Notes: a model not told the origin generated them from the letters alone. 64,000 nucleotides of DNA from Pseudoflavonifractor phocaeensis (GCF_021531815.1 NZ_JADYUM010000005.1:103379-167378), one strand, 5' to 3'. Positions 26,291 to 35,853 are shown, numbered from the stretch's first letter. Numbers and translations are program-made.

Positions 26291-27718
26291 ATGGCCAGGC
26301 ATACGGAATTAAAAGACAAGGGCAAGATCCGGGGCATCCGGAAACGCTGGCTGCTGAACAGCATCGCCGTGGTGCTGCTGATCCTGGCGCTGGCCCTGGG
26401 CTCCTTCGCGGCGGCCCTCTGGAATTACTACTACGCCGGGACCCTCAACGATCTGGCGGGCAAGGCCAGTTCCGCCTCCTCCAGCTTCCGCAACTATACC
26501 AGGACCCAGTATTGGGCGGCGGCCCAGCAGACGGTCAACAATTACGAGGAAAAAAGTCAATTGGAGCTTCAGTTTCTGGATTCCTCGGGGGCGGTGGTAT
26601 ATTCGGGCAATGACCTGACCGCCGGTTCCACCCCGGGGACTCAGGACATCCAGGACGCCCTGGAATTTCAGAGCACTGCCCAGTGGATGGGGCGGGACCC
26701 CGCCACCGGCGAGCGCATCGCCGCCGTCTCCAGCCCGGTGGTCTACCAGGGACAGACAGTGGGCCTGATCCGGTACGTCACCTCCCTGTCCCGGATCGAC
26801 CGGCAGTTTATCATCGCCATGTCCATCATTTCTTTTATCGGGCTGGCCATTTTTGCCATGGTGTATTTTTCCAACCTGTATTTTGTCCGGTCTATCGTGG
26901 AGCCGCTGGCCAGCATCACCGAGACGGCACGGCTCATTGCGGACGGCAGCTATGGAGTCCAGATCGAGAAAAAGTTCGACGATGAGATCGGGGACCTCAC
27001 CGACACCATCAACGACATGTCCATGAAGATCAAACAGTCGGAGAAGACCCAGACGGAATTTATTTCCTCTGTCTCCCACGAACTGCGCACCCCCCTGACC
27101 GCCATCACCGGCTGGGCCGAAACCATCCAGAGCGGCGAGCTCCGGGACGCCAGGGACGTGAAGAAGGGACTGGACATCATCGTGTCCGAGGCCCGGCGCC
27201 TGACCAACATGGTGGAGGAGCTGCTGGAGTTCTCCCGCATCGAGGACGGCCGCTTCACCCTGTCGGTGGAGCCTCTGGACCTGAAAGCGGAGCTGGAGGA
27301 CGCGGTGTATACCTATAAGGAGTTCTTCCGAAAGGAAGGCATCGAATTAACTTACAAGGACTGCGAGGAGGAGATGCTGCCCATCTCCGGCGATCCGGAG
27401 CGCCTGCGCCAGGTGTTCTGCAACCTGCTGGACAACGCGGCCAAGCACGGCGGCTCGGGCAAGCGCATCGACGTGTCCATCCACCAGGACATCCTGGAGG
27501 CGGTCATTAAGATCCGGGACTATGGCCCCGGCGTTCCGGTGGAGGAGCTTCCCTTCATCAAGAATAAGTTCTACAAAGGCAGTTCCAAGGCCCGGGGCTC
27601 CGGGATCGGTCTGGCAGTGTGCGAGGAGATCATCACCCGCCATGAGGGCACCCTGGACATCGGAAACGCGGAGGGCGGCGGCTGTGTCGTCACCATCCGT
27701 ATCCCGATTGAAACATAA
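26291..27718 (+). CDS. Membrane sensor histidine kinase
   Basis: A 475-residue kinase. TM1 is near residues 22-48, followed by an extracellular sensor of about 130 residues (52-180), TM2 at about 182-205, HAMP (VEPLASITETARLIADGSYG) and HisKA SVSHELRTPLTAI with phospho-acceptor His263. The HATPase boxes are NLLDNAAKHG (N), GPGVP (G1) and GSGIGLAVCEEI (G2). ATG at 26291 follows AAAAGGAGG. The architecture is WalK/PhoR-like; the signal is unknown, though the preceding lipoprotein gene is a candidate input. Confidence 0.93.
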   Translation: MARHTELKDKGKIRGIRKRWLLNSIAVVLLILALALGSFAAALWNYYYAGTLNDLAGKASSASSSFRNYTRTQYWAAAQQTVNNYEEKSQLELQFLDSSGAVVYSGNDLTAGSTPGTQDIQDALEFQSTAQWMGRDPATGERIAAVSSPVVYQGQTVGLIRYVTSLSRIDRQFIIAMSIISFIGLAIFAMVYFSNLYFVRSIVEPLASITETARLIADGSYGVQIEKKFDDEIGDLTDTINDMSMKIKQSEKTQTEFISSVSHELRTPLTAITGWAETIQSGELRDARDVKKGLDIIVSEARRLTNMVEELLEFSRIEDGRFTLSVEPLDLKAELEDAVYTYKEFFRKEGIELTYKDCEEEMLPISGDPERLRQVFCNLLDNAAKHGGSGKRIDVSIHQDILEAVIKIRDYGPGVPVEELPFIKNKFYKGSSKARGSGIGLAVCEEIITRHEGTLDIGNAEGGGCVVTIRIPIET

Positions 27719-27732
27719 GTTCTATTTTCCTC

Positions 27733-27761
27733 TTGCTATTTCCCGGGTGATTTGATAGAAT
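27733..27761 (+). promoter_or_regulatory. Promoter of the DUF1385-prmC unit
   Basis: TTGCTA (27733-27738), 17 bases, TAGAAT (27756-27761), 41 bases before the DUF1385 start. Confidence 0.6.
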
Positions 27762-27801
27762 ATCCCCGGAAGGCTGCGTCACAAAAGGAGTACCAAATCT
27801 G

Positions 27802-28803
27802 ATGGAAGAAAAACAAGCACAGACCGAAAATACCTGCGCCCGGGTGGGCTGCGCCAAGGGCTTCAAGACCATGTGCGGCGGACAGGCCCTCATTGAGGGC
27901 ATCATGATGCGGGGGCCCAAGAAGCAGGCCGTGGTGGTGCGGAAGCCGGACGGTGAGCTGGAGATCCAGGAGAAGGAGCTGAAGCTCATCAAGGAGCGGC
28001 ACCCCATCCTGGGCTGGCCCCTGATCCGCGGGGTGGTCAATTTCTGCGACTCCATGTACAACGGCGTCACCGCCCTGATGTATTCCGCCGAATTCTACCC
28101 CGAGGAGGGGGAGGAAGAGGAGGAACCCTCCAAGTTCGAGGCCTGGCTGGAAAAGAAGCTGGGCAGCGAGAAGGCCATGAGCTTTTTCACCACCCTGGCG
28201 GTGATTTTGGGCATCGGCATGTCGGTGGGGCTGTTTTTCCTGCTGCCCACCTTGCTGGGCACGGCGGTCACCTGGGTCACAGATTCCATGGTGGCCCGTA
28301 ACCTGGCGGAGAGTATTTTGAAGATCGCTATTTTCATCGGCTATCTGGCCCTCTGCTCCCGGATGGGGGAGATGCGCCGGGTCTTTTCCTACCACGGGGC
28401 GGAACACAAGACCATTTTCTGCTATGAGGCCGGCCTGCCCTTGACGGTGGAAAACGTGCGTAAGCAGCCCAGGCACCATCCCCGCTGCGGCACCAGCTTT
28501 CTGTTTGTGGTCATCTTCGTCTCCATCCTGGTGTCCACCGTGGTCTTCGCTATCTGGCCCATCCGCAATGTGCTGCTGCGGATGCTGGCCCATCTGGCTA
28601 TGCTGCCCGCCATCGTGGGGGTCAGCTACGAGTTCAACCGCTGGGTGGGCCGCCACGACGGCCCCATTACCCGCGTTTTGGTGGCCCCTGGCCTGTGGCT
28701 GCAAAACTTCACCACCTTCGAGCCGGATGACTCCATGATCGAGGTGGGTATCAAGGCGCTGGAACTGGTGCTGCCGGAGCGGCAGGGAGAGGACGCCTGG
28801 TAA
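27802..28803 (+). CDS. DUF1385 membrane protein (YqhQ-like)
   Basis: A 333-residue membrane protein of the DUF1385 family. Conserved blocks: GGQALIEGIMMRGPK near residue 28, RRVFSYHGAEHKTIFCYEAG and the HHPRCGTSFLF motif, with several hydrophobic helices. AHK/HHP/C residues could bind metal. The role is unknown. In Clostridia it commonly sits just before prmC, as here (gap 55 bp), pointing to a translation-factor neighbourhood rather than a defined pathway. Confidence 0.85.
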   Translation: MEEKQAQTENTCARVGCAKGFKTMCGGQALIEGIMMRGPKKQAVVVRKPDGELEIQEKELKLIKERHPILGWPLIRGVVNFCDSMYNGVTALMYSAEFYPEEGEEEEEPSKFEAWLEKKLGSEKAMSFFTTLAVILGIGMSVGLFFLLPTLLGTAVTWVTDSMVARNLAESILKIAIFIGYLALCSRMGEMRRVFSYHGAEHKTIFCYEAGLPLTVENVRKQPRHHPRCGTSFLFVVIFVSILVSTVVFAIWPIRNVLLRMLAHLAMLPAIVGVSYEFNRWVGRHDGPITRVLVAPGLWLQNFTTFEPDDSMIEVGIKALELVLPERQGEDAW

Positions 28804-28858
28804 GGGACCCTGCGCAGCCGCGGTGGGCTGATGTATCAAGATAGAAAAGGGTGATTTC

Positions 28859-29722
28859 ATGGCGACCACCTACAACAACCTATTCCTGGATACCCGGGCC
28901 CGGCTGAAAAAGGCGGGCATCGAGGCGGCCCAGCTGGAGGCGCGGGAGCTGGTGTGCTACGCCGCCGATAAGAGCCGGGAACAGCTGTACCGGGATATGT
29001 CCCTATACGTCTCCGCCGAATTGGAGAAGCGGGTGGACGATCTGGTCCGCCGCCGTCTGGCGGGAGAGCCGGTGGCCTACATCATCGGGGAGTGGGAGTT
29101 TTACGGCCTGCCCCTGGACATCAGCCAGGAGGTGCTCATCCCCCGGTCAGACACCGAGCTGCTGGCCGAGCGGGGCATCGCCCGGGCCAGGGAGGCCGGC
29201 GAGGGCGCCCGGGTGCTGGACCTGTGCGCCGGGAGCGGCTGCGTGGGTCTGGCGGTGGCCGCCAACGTGCCCGCCTGCCGGGTGGTGCTGGGGGAGCTGT
29301 CCGAGGGCGCTCTGCGCACCTGTAAGCAGAACGTCCGCCGCAACCAGCTCAATGCCCGGGTCACCTGCCTGTCGGTGGACGCCATGGAGGCGCCAAGCTC
29401 CGCCCTGTGGGACTTTGACGTCATCGTCTGCAATCCCCCCTACATTCCCACCGGGGACATTGACAGTCTGGACGCCTCGGTGAAGGATTACGAGCCCCAC
29501 ATGGCCCTGGACGGAGGCGAGGATGGACTGGACTTTTACCGGGCCATTGCCGCCAAGTGGAAATCCGCCCTGCGCCTGGGCGGCGCCCTGGTCTTTGAAG
29601 TGGGCATCGGACAGGCACCCCAGGTGGAGGAGATCCTGGCCCAGAACGGCTATGAAAATATCCAGACCGCCCAGGACACCCAGGGGATCTGGCGGGTGGT
29701 GGAAGGCACGGTAAACAATTAG
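28859..29722 (+). CDS. prmC: Release factor glutamine methyltransferase PrmC
   Basis: A 287-residue SAM-dependent enzyme that methylates the GGQ glutamine of release factors RF1/RF2. The N-terminal five-helix domain recognises the factor; the catalytic domain has the SAM loop VLDLCAGSGCVGLAVA and the NPPY motif with Asn192 that holds the target amide. PVAYIIGEWEFYGLPL is typical of the family. ATG at 28859 follows AAAAGGGTGA. prfA itself is not in the window. Confidence 0.93.
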   Translation: MATTYNNLFLDTRARLKKAGIEAAQLEARELVCYAADKSREQLYRDMSLYVSAELEKRVDDLVRRRLAGEPVAYIIGEWEFYGLPLDISQEVLIPRSDTELLAERGIARAREAGEGARVLDLCAGSGCVGLAVAANVPACRVVLGELSEGALRTCKQNVRRNQLNARVTCLSVDAMEAPSSALWDFDVIVCNPPYIPTGDIDSLDASVKDYEPHMALDGGEDGLDFYRAIAAKWKSALRLGGALVFEVGIGQAPQVEEILAQNGYENIQTAQDTQGIWRVVEGTVNN

Positions 29723-29904
29723 AAACTGCGTCTGACATCGCGGAGAAGACGGCGGAGGCAGGCTTTATTTTGCCCGCGCGCCGGTCCTGCTGCCCCGCAT
29801 GTATTTCACTATAAAAGTCCGTTTTATGGGACAGTAAATATGGTATCCTGAGCATGAAAATCAAGACGCGCCGGACGAGCGGCGCTGGAAAGGACGAATG
29901 GATC

Positions 29905-31023
29905 ATGGCAACAAAAAAGCCCTCCGTGGAGGCGGCGTCCCCCGCGTCTGACAAGAAGAAAGCCATCGAGACCTGCATGGCCCAGATCGAGCGGGCCTAT
30001 GGCAAGGGGTCTATCATGCGCCTGGGGGAGAATACAGGTATTGTGGTGGAGTCTATCCCCACCGGCTCCCTGTCTCTGGACATTGCCCTGGGCATCGGCG
30101 GCGTTCCTAAGGGCCGCATCATCGAGATCTACGGCCCCGAGTCCTCCGGTAAGACCACCCTGGCCCTGCACATCGTGGCCGAGGCTCAGAAGCGGGGCGG
30201 CGAGGTGGCCTTCATCGACGCGGAGCACGCCCTGGACCCCAGTTACGCCCGGGCACTGGGGGTGGACATCGACTCCATGCTCATCTCCCAGCCCGACACC
30301 GGCGAGCAGGGCCTGGAGATCTGCGAGGCCCTGGTCCGCTCGGGCGCCATCGACGTGGTGGTGGTGGACTCGGTGGCCGCCCTGACTCCCCGGGCGGAGA
30401 TCGAGGGCGACATGGGCGACTCCCATGTGGGTCTGCTGGCCCGGCTCATGAGCCAGGCGCTGCGGAAGCTGGCCGGCTCCATCGCCAAGACCAACTGTAT
30501 CGTCATCTTCATCAACCAGCTCCGGGAAAAGGTGGGCGTCATGTACGGCAACCCCGAGGTGACCACCGGCGGCCGGGCGCTGAAATTCTACTCCTCTGTC
30601 CGCATCGACGTGCGCCGCATTGAGGCCATCAAGGTGGGCGGCGAGGTTATTGGCAACCGTACCCGGGCCAAGATCGTAAAGAATAAAGTGGCGCCCCCCT
30701 TCCGGGAGGCGGAGTTCGAGATCCTCTACGGTGAGGGCATCTCCAAATGGGGCGAGCTGGTGGATCTGGCCGTCAAGCTGGACATCATCCAGAAGTCCGG
30801 CTCCTGGTTTGCCATGGGGGACATGCGGATCGGCCAGGGCCGGGACGCCGCCCGGCAGTATCTGAAAGACAACCCCGAAGTGGCCGACGAGGTGGAGGCC
30901 AAGGTCCGGGCCAACGCCTACAAGTTGATGAGCAAGCAGTCCCAGGTGGCCGCCCGGGCCGCCGGCCGGGCGGTGGACGTGTCCGCCGACGACTTTGAGG
31001 ACGGCGCTGAGGCGGACGAATAA
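29905..31023 (+). CDS. recA: Recombinase RecA
   Basis: A 372-residue recombinase for homologous repair and SOS induction. Walker A GPESSGKT (Lys83), the MAW/L1 region [20 protein letters not shown], Walker [10 protein letters not shown] and L2 with [17 protein letters not shown] are intact. The C-terminus is short and acidic. ATG at 29905 has AAAGG 11 bp upstream; the frame is open to 29854 without a site. I see no LexA box in the 180 bp upstream, unlike dinB. It is followed 6 bp later by recX. Confidence 0.97.
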   Translation: MATKKPSVEAASPASDKKKAIETCMAQIERAYGKGSIMRLGENTGIVVESIPTGSLSLDIALGIGGVPKGRIIEIYGPESSGKTTLALHIVAEAQKRGGEVAFIDAEHALDPSYARALGVDIDSMLISQPDTGEQGLEICEALVRSGAIDVVVVDSVAALTPRAEIEGDMGDSHVGLLARLMSQALRKLAGSIAKTNCIVIFINQLREKVGVMYGNPEVTTGGRALKFYSSVRIDVRRIEAIKVGGEVIGNRTRAKIVKNKVAPPFREAEFEILYGEGISKWGELVDLAVKLDIIQKSGSWFAMGDMRIGQGRDAARQYLKDNPEVADEVEAKVRANAYKLMSKQSQVAARAAGRAVDVSADDFEDGAEADE

Positions 31024-31029
31024 TTTCCC

Positions 31030-31653
31030 ATGGTCATCCAAGAGTTGAAGCCCTCCAAACGGGTAGAGGGCCGCTGGCTGGCCGTGCTGGAGGACGGCTC
31101 CATCCTGCGCCTGGGGGAGAACGAGGTGGTCGGCTTCGCCCTGTATGCGGGAAAGGAGCTTACAGACGAGGAGGCGGAGGCCCTGACGGCCTCCGCCCGC
31201 CGCAGCCTCTGGAAGGAAAAAGCGCTGGACCTGCTCACAAGAAAGCCCCAGTCCCGTAAGGAACTGGAGCGGAAATTGAAGGAGTGGGGCGCGGGGGAGG
31301 CGGACGCCGCCGCCCTCTGCGGCCGGATGGAGGAACTGGGCTACCTCAACGACGCCTCCTACGCCGCCCAGGTGGTCCGCTATTACTCCGCCAAGGGCTT
31401 TGGGGAGAAGAAGCTCCGGGACGAGCTGTACCGCCGGGGCATCCCCCGGGACATCTGGGACGAGGCTCTGGAACAGGCCCAGGACCCCGCCGGAGCCATT
31501 GATGCCTTTGTGGCCAAAAAACTGGCGGGGAAGAGCCTGGACCGGAAGGAACTGCAAAAGGTCTCCGCTGCCCTGGCCCGCCGGGGCTACGCCTGGTCGG
31601 ATATCAACGACGCCCTGCGCCGCTACGGGGCCGAGACCGGGGAGGACTACTGA
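31030..31653 (+). CDS. recX: Regulatory protein RecX
   Basis: A 207-residue helical protein that modulates RecA filaments. It shows the three-helix repeats of the family: ARRSLWKEKALDLLTRKPQSRKEL, LGYLNDASYAAQVVRYYSAKGFGEKKLRDEL and AFVAKKLAGKSLDRKELQKV. The ATG at 31030 has no clear ribosome-binding site of its own, so translation may depend on ribosomes ending at recA 6 bp upstream, which would keep RecX low relative to RecA. The next gene starts close by. Confidence 0.9.
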   Translation: MVIQELKPSKRVEGRWLAVLEDGSILRLGENEVVGFALYAGKELTDEEAEALTASARRSLWKEKALDLLTRKPQSRKELERKLKEWGAGEADAAALCGRMEELGYLNDASYAAQVVRYYSAKGFGEKKLRDELYRRGIPRDIWDEALEQAQDPAGAIDAFVAKKLAGKSLDRKELQKVSAALARRGYAWSDINDALRRYGAETGEDY

Positions 31654-31695
31654 GTGAGCGGCGAGGAAAAATCATCAATAAACTGGAGCGATTGT

Positions 31696-33021
31696 ATGCC
31701 TTATAAAGTAGCGTTTATTTCCCTGGGCTGCGCCAAAAATTTGGTGAACACCGAGCAGATGATGGCCCTGTGCCGGAAAGCCGGCTACCTGGTCACCGGA
31801 GAGCCCGAGGGGGCCGACGTGGCAGTGCTGAACACCTGCGGCTTCATCGAGTCGGCCAAGAGCGAGGCTATCGAGAATATCCTGGAACTTGCCCAATTGA
31901 AAGAGCAGGGCAAGCTGAAAAAGCTGCTGGTCACCGGCTGTCTCACCCAGCGTTACCCCGAGGACATCCGCCGGGAGCTGCCCGAAGTGGACGGGATGCT
32001 GGGCACCGGCAGCTACACCGACGTGGTGTCCGCCGTGGAGGAGCTGATGGCGGGGGAGAAGGCGGAGCACTTCGGTGACATCCACCGCACCTATGAGGAC
32101 GGGGAGCGCCTGGTCACCACGCCGTCCTATACCGCCTATCTGAAGATCGCCGAGGGGTGCAGCAACGGCTGCGCCTTCTGCATTATCCCCAAGCTACGGG
32201 GACGCTACCGCAGCCGGTCTATGGAGGCGCTGCTCGCCGAGGCCAGACAGCTGGCAGCCTCCGGCGTGAAAGAGCTTATCGTCATCGCCCAGGACATCAC
32301 CCGGTACGGCCTGGACTTGAAGGACGGTACCACCCTGGCCAAGCTGCTGAACGAGCTGTGCAAGCTGGATTTCCACTGGATCCGCCTCCACTACCTGTAC
32401 CCGGAGGTCATCACCGACGAGCTGATCCAGACCATCGCCAGCCAGCCTAAGATCGTCCACTACCTGGACATCCCCATCCAGCACTGCAACGACGGCATTT
32501 TGAAGGCCATGCGCCGCCATACCGACAAGGCGGAGATCGCTGCCCTATTTGACAAGCTGCGCGCCGCCCTGCCCGGTCTGGTCATCCGCACCTCCCTCAT
32601 CTGCGGCCTGCCCGGGGAGGGTGAGGCGGAATTTGAGGAGCTGTGCCAGTTCCTGCGGGAGCAGAAACTCCAGCGGGTGGGCGTGTTCCAGTTCTCTCCC
32701 GAGGAGGGGACCCTGGCCGCCGCCATGGAGGACCAGGTGGACCCGGAGACGGCCCAGCGCCGGGTGGAACTGGTGGTGGACCTCCAGTCCCGGATCATGG
32801 ACGAGTACAACGAGGAGTGGCTTGGCGCCGTCATGGAGGTGCTGTGCGAGGGCTTCGACAGCGCCGAGGGCTGCTATGTGGGCCGGACCTACGCCGACTC
32901 GGTGGACATCGACGGCCGGGTGCTGTTCACCGCCGCGGGACTGGTCCCCGCCGGGGAGTTTGTCAACGTCCGCATTACCGGCGTCTCCGATGGGGACCTG
33001 ACCGGAGAGATCGAGGAGTGA
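31696..33021 (+). CDS. rimO: Ribosomal protein S12 methylthiotransferase RimO
   Basis: A 441-residue radical-SAM enzyme that methylthiolates an aspartate of ribosomal protein S12. The N-terminal MTTase domain carries the second cluster cysteines (SLGCAKN, NTCGF, TGCL). The radical-SAM motif is CSNGCAFC (Cys155, 159, 162), and a TRAM domain closes the protein. ATG at 31696 (GGAG 7 bp upstream) gives the family start MPYKVAFISLGCAKN; a GTG at 31654 would add 14 unconserved residues. Confidence 0.94.
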   Translation: MPYKVAFISLGCAKNLVNTEQMMALCRKAGYLVTGEPEGADVAVLNTCGFIESAKSEAIENILELAQLKEQGKLKKLLVTGCLTQRYPEDIRRELPEVDGMLGTGSYTDVVSAVEELMAGEKAEHFGDIHRTYEDGERLVTTPSYTAYLKIAEGCSNGCAFCIIPKLRGRYRSRSMEALLAEARQLAASGVKELIVIAQDITRYGLDLKDGTTLAKLLNELCKLDFHWIRLHYLYPEVITDELIQTIASQPKIVHYLDIPIQHCNDGILKAMRRHTDKAEIAALFDKLRAALPGLVIRTSLICGLPGEGEAEFEELCQFLREQKLQRVGVFQFSPEEGTLAAAMEDQVDPETAQRRVELVVDLQSRIMDEYNEEWLGAVMEVLCEGFDSAEGCYVGRTYADSVDIDGRVLFTAAGLVPAGEFVNVRITGVSDGDLTGEIEE

Positions 33022-33191
33022 CCCTGCCCGGATACCTTGGCATATCCTACAAATCCAAAGTGAAAAATTGGGCAGTTCCGCACTGGAAGGGGCGGTAACT
33101 TTCCGATATAATGAGAAACGGTACCTACCGGCCGCCGGGAGGCCCACGGAGGCCCCACCCGGCACAGAACCGAAGAAGGAGTTTTCGACCA

Positions 33192-33716
33192 ATGAATACC
33201 GCCAATAAGCTGACCATGCTGCGGGTGCTGATGATCCCCGCCTTTCTGCTGGTGCTCTACCTGGGCGTGCCCGGGGCTAACTATTGGGCCCTGGCCATCT
33301 TTGTGGTCGCCAGCCTCACCGATACCCTGGACGGCTACATCGCCCGCCACTATAACCAGACCACTGATTTCGGCAAGTTTATGGACCCCCTGGCCGACAA
33401 ATGCCTGGTCACTGCCGCCATGCTCTGGTTTGTAGAGATCGGCCAGATGCCCGGCTGGGCCCTGCTGGTGGTCATCATCCGGGAGTTCGGCGTCTCCGGC
33501 CTGCGTATGGTGGCCGCGGACAAGGGCCGGGTCATCGCCGCCGGCTGGTCCGGGAAGGTGAAGACCGCCTCCACCATGGTGTGCATCGTGCTGATGCTGC
33601 TGCCCATCAATCCCTGGATCAACAACATCTGTGTTGCGGTCATTGTGCTGACCACCATCTACTCCGGTGTGGAGTATTTCATGAAGAACCTGGATGTGCT
33701 GTCTCAGGTGAAATAA
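33192..33716 (+). CDS. pgsA: Phosphatidylglycerophosphate synthase
   Basis: A 174-residue integral membrane CDP-alcohol phosphatidyltransferase. The metal-binding signature D-G-x2-A-R-x8-G-x3-D-x3-D is present as TDTLDGYIARHYNQTTDFGK followed by FMDPLADK. It makes phosphatidylglycerol phosphate, the first step toward phosphatidylglycerol and cardiolipin; a cardiolipin synthase lies 3 kb downstream. The ATG at 33192 follows AAGAAGGAG. The neighbourhood rimO-pgsA is common in Clostridia. Confidence 0.93.
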   Translation: MNTANKLTMLRVLMIPAFLLVLYLGVPGANYWALAIFVVASLTDTLDGYIARHYNQTTDFGKFMDPLADKCLVTAAMLWFVEIGQMPGWALLVVIIREFGVSGLRMVAADKGRVIAAGWSGKVKTASTMVCIVLMLLPINPWINNICVAVIVLTTIYSGVEYFMKNLDVLSQVK

Positions 33717-33742
33717 GCGCCTGACGTTCCACGGAGGTTTTT

Positions 33743-34621
33743 ATGGGAACCAAATCAAACCAGTCCCAATGGCGGGAGACGGCCTTCCGCCTGCTGGGCG
33801 TGTTGGCGGCTTCCGTTCTGATCGCCCTGAACCTGAAGAGCTTTGTCCAGGCGGGCGACCTGTTTCCCGGCGGTTTTACCGGGCTGACCCGACTGATCCA
33901 GCGCTGCGCTCTGGAATTTTGGGGCATTACCCTGCCCTTTGCCCCCATCAACCTGATGTTCAACGCGGTGCCCGCCTTTGTCAGCTATAAGCTGGTGGGG
34001 AAGCGGTTTACCTTCTATTCCTGTCTGGTCATCGCGGTGTCCAGCGTGATGACCGACCTGCTGCCGGTCATCAATATTACGGAGGATATTCTGCTCATCA
34101 GCGTGTTCGGCGGCATGCTCAGCGGGTTTGCGGGGGGCGTGGCGCTGAAGGCCCGGGTGACTTGCGGCGGGACGGATTTTATTGCCATCCCCCTGGCGGA
34201 GCGCAAAAATGTGGACGCCTGGAACTATATCCTGTGCGGCAACGTGGTGATGCTGGCGGTGGCCGGCATGCTCTTCGGGTGGGATAAGGCCCTGTACTCC
34301 ATTATCTTCCAGTTCACCAGCACCCAGGTGGTCCGTATGATGGACCCGGAAAACAAACGGGCCACCCTGTTCATCGTCACCGGACGGGAGACCGCTGGGG
34401 GCGTCTGTGCCCAGATCCAGGACACCCGCCACACCGCCACCCTGATCGAGGGGGTGGGCCTGTACAACGGCGCGCCGTGCGTCATGATATACTCGGTGGT
34501 GTCCTATAACCAGATCCGCAGCCTGACCCGGAAGGTGCGCCAGGCGGACCCCAAGGCCTTTGTCAATGTGCTGCGCACGGATAAGCTGATGGGCAATTTC
34601 TACCGCAGTCCCCGGGACTGA
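33743..34621 (+). CDS. YitT family membrane protein (DUF161/DUF2179)
   Basis: A 292-residue protein: about five hydrophobic helices in the first 190 residues (GDLFPGGFTGLTRLIQR, CGGTDFIAIPLA are typical of the family), then a soluble DUF2179 domain near the C-terminus (RATLFIVTGRE.., VSYNQIRSLTRKVRQADPKAFVNV). Members are widespread in Firmicutes, and the function is not settled. ATG at 33743 follows CGGAGG, 26 bp after pgsA. It ends before a strong bidirectional terminator. Confidence 0.85.
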   Translation: MGTKSNQSQWRETAFRLLGVLAASVLIALNLKSFVQAGDLFPGGFTGLTRLIQRCALEFWGITLPFAPINLMFNAVPAFVSYKLVGKRFTFYSCLVIAVSSVMTDLLPVINITEDILLISVFGGMLSGFAGGVALKARVTCGGTDFIAIPLAERKNVDAWNYILCGNVVMLAVAGMLFGWDKALYSIIFQFTSTQVVRMMDPENKRATLFIVTGRETAGGVCAQIQDTRHTATLIEGVGLYNGAPCVMIYSVVSYNQIRSLTRKVRQADPKAFVNVLRTDKLMGNFYRSPRD

Positions 34622-34660
34622 GGCGCCGCCCGCCGGCCTGTCTTGATTCAATCATAATGA

Positions 34661-34698
34661 AAAACGCCGCCCCGCTGGAAACAGCGGGACGGCGTTTT
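34661..34698. terminator. Bidirectional terminator between yitT and the PNPOx gene
   Basis: A 17-bp stem with one mismatch (AAAACGCCGCCCCGCTG / CAGCGGGACGGCGTTTT) and GAAA loop, flanked by A-run and T-run, serves both converging genes. Confidence 0.9.
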
Positions 34699-34707
34699 AT
34701 CCTAACA

Positions 34708-35178
34708 TCATTTTTTGATCTTGGCTTTCCCGGTGATCTGGTCCATGTCCACCCGCCAGATGCTGGTGACGGACAGGCTGTTTTCCATGGCCTGGTCAAA
34801 AGCGCCCATGTGGTCGGGGGTCACTTTGCGGCAGAGGGCCTCCAGGGCGGCGATCTTTTCCCGGTCATCAGTGACCTCGGAGGCGGTGCCTGTGACGATG
34901 ACTGACTGGAAATAGGTGGTGTACATGGCGGGGGGGACGAAGGCAGGCTCGTCGCCGCCCACGAAGGTAACGCACATCCGGGGATTTTTGCGCAGCAGGT
35001 CCAGCTTCCGGCCCTCCTTGGCGCAGTGGAAGTAGAGCCGGTCCTCCACGCGGACGAAGGACAGGGGCAGGCAGTAGGGGGTGTCCTCCCCGGTGGAGAT
35101 GGCGGCCACCCCGTGGGTGCAGCGGTCTATGAGGGCCAGGGAGAACTCCCGGCTCTGTTCACGGTCAGATCTTCTCAT
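34708..35178 (-). CDS. Pyridoxamine 5'-phosphate oxidase-family flavin protein
   Basis: A 156-residue split-barrel FMN-binding protein. TPYCLPLSFVRVEDRLYFHCAKEGRKLDLL and PRMCVTFVG are the beta-barrel and FMN-site pattern of the PNPOx-like (Nim/5-nitroimidazole-type) group. The exact substrate is not readable. ATG at 35178 follows AAAGGAGG and overlaps the stop of the DUF4364 regulator by ATGA, so the two are co-translated. Confidence 0.82.
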   Translation of the reverse strand: MRRSDREQSREFSLALIDRCTHGVAAISTGEDTPYCLPLSFVRVEDRLYFHCAKEGRKLDLLRKNPRMCVTFVGGDEPAFVPPAMYTTYFQSVIVTGTASEVTDDREKIAALEALCRKVTPDHMGAFDQAMENSLSVTSIWRVDMDQITGKAKIKK

Positions 35179-35723
35179 TGCTTTTCCTCCTTTGTGTTGG
35201 CGCCGTCCCGGCTGAGAAAGCCCACAATGGCGTGATACAGCCCCGCGGGGTCGTCCTGGAAGCATTGGGACATGGCGATGGCCTGGGCGGGGCCGGGAAC
35301 CAGCAGGTCCAGCACCAGCAGAGGGCTGCCCACATCGTTGAGCTGGAGGTGGAGGGTGTTGGTGCCGTCCTCGTTTTCCAGGATCCTGGATTGGACCTGG
35401 GCCTCCCGGCGCAGGGCCTCGTTGACCTTCACCAGGTTTTCGTCGCAGTGCATCCGCACCGAGTAGGGCAGGCTGTTCTCGCAGATCTCGCTGTTGCGTC
35501 GGCCCTTGTCCGTGATGGAGTACCGTTCGTCCTCCTTGGAGAGCTGGCCGGTCGCCACCATGTGATCCACCGCCTGGGTGAGGGAGAAATAATCCACCCC
35601 CGCGTCACACAGCGCCAGGTCCAGCAGCTGGAGGAAGGTGATAGGACCCGCGGCCCGGGCCATGATATACAGGACCAGCAGCTTCAGGTCCAGTTCGCTT
35701 TGAATGAATCCGACTGGGGACAT
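35175..35723 (-). CDS. DUF4364 family winged-helix protein
   Basis: A 182-residue protein. The N-terminal 75 residues form a winged helix (DLKLLVLYIMARAAGPITFLQLLDLA ... YFSLTQAVDHMVATGQL), followed by a beta-rich domain, matching the DUF4364 family of Clostridia, which is thought to be regulatory. ATG at 35723 follows AAAGGAG. The gene leads a two-gene unit with the flavin protein and may regulate it. Confidence 0.8.
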   Translation of the reverse strand: MSPVGFIQSELDLKLLVLYIMARAAGPITFLQLLDLALCDAGVDYFSLTQAVDHMVATGQLSKEDERYSITDKGRRNSEICENSLPYSVRMHCDENLVKVNEALRREAQVQSRILENEDGTNTLHLQLNDVGSPLLVLDLLVPGPAQAIAMSQCFQDDPAGLYHAIVGFLSRDGANTKEEKQ

Positions 35724-35766
35724 AGGGACGCTCCTTTCCGGAAAAGAGTTTGGCCTTATTTTGTAT

Positions 35767-35795
35767 ATTATAATGCCTGGGGAGAAAATCCGCAA
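35767..35795 (-). promoter_or_regulatory. Promoter of the DUF4364-PNPOx pair
   Basis: Minus strand TTGCGG (35795-35790), 17 bases, TATAAT (35772-35767). Confidence 0.7.
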
Positions 35796-35826
35796 GCCTT
35801 GGAGGGAAATCCGGGAAAACTCCGGC

Positions 35827-35853
35827 ACCAAATGGCGTTCCCTTCATAAGATG
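35827..35853 (+). promoter_or_regulatory. Possible SigK/SigE-like promoter of the Cys-rich gene
   Basis: AC (35827-35828), 16 bases, CATAAGATG (35845-35853) resembles the mother-cell SigK pattern AC-N16/17-CATAnnnTA; only the final A is off. There is no good sigma-A alternative close to the gene. The signals are short, so this is tentative. Confidence 0.3.

Noticed and set aside
29723..29904. LexA box or strong promoter before recA
   Set aside because: I searched by eye for GAAC-N4-GTTC-like sites and found none; only a weak -10-like TATCCT is present.
29824..31557. 577-codon minus-strand frame over recA/recX
   Set aside because: Shadow of recA and recX, which are certain genes; no start site and no domain.
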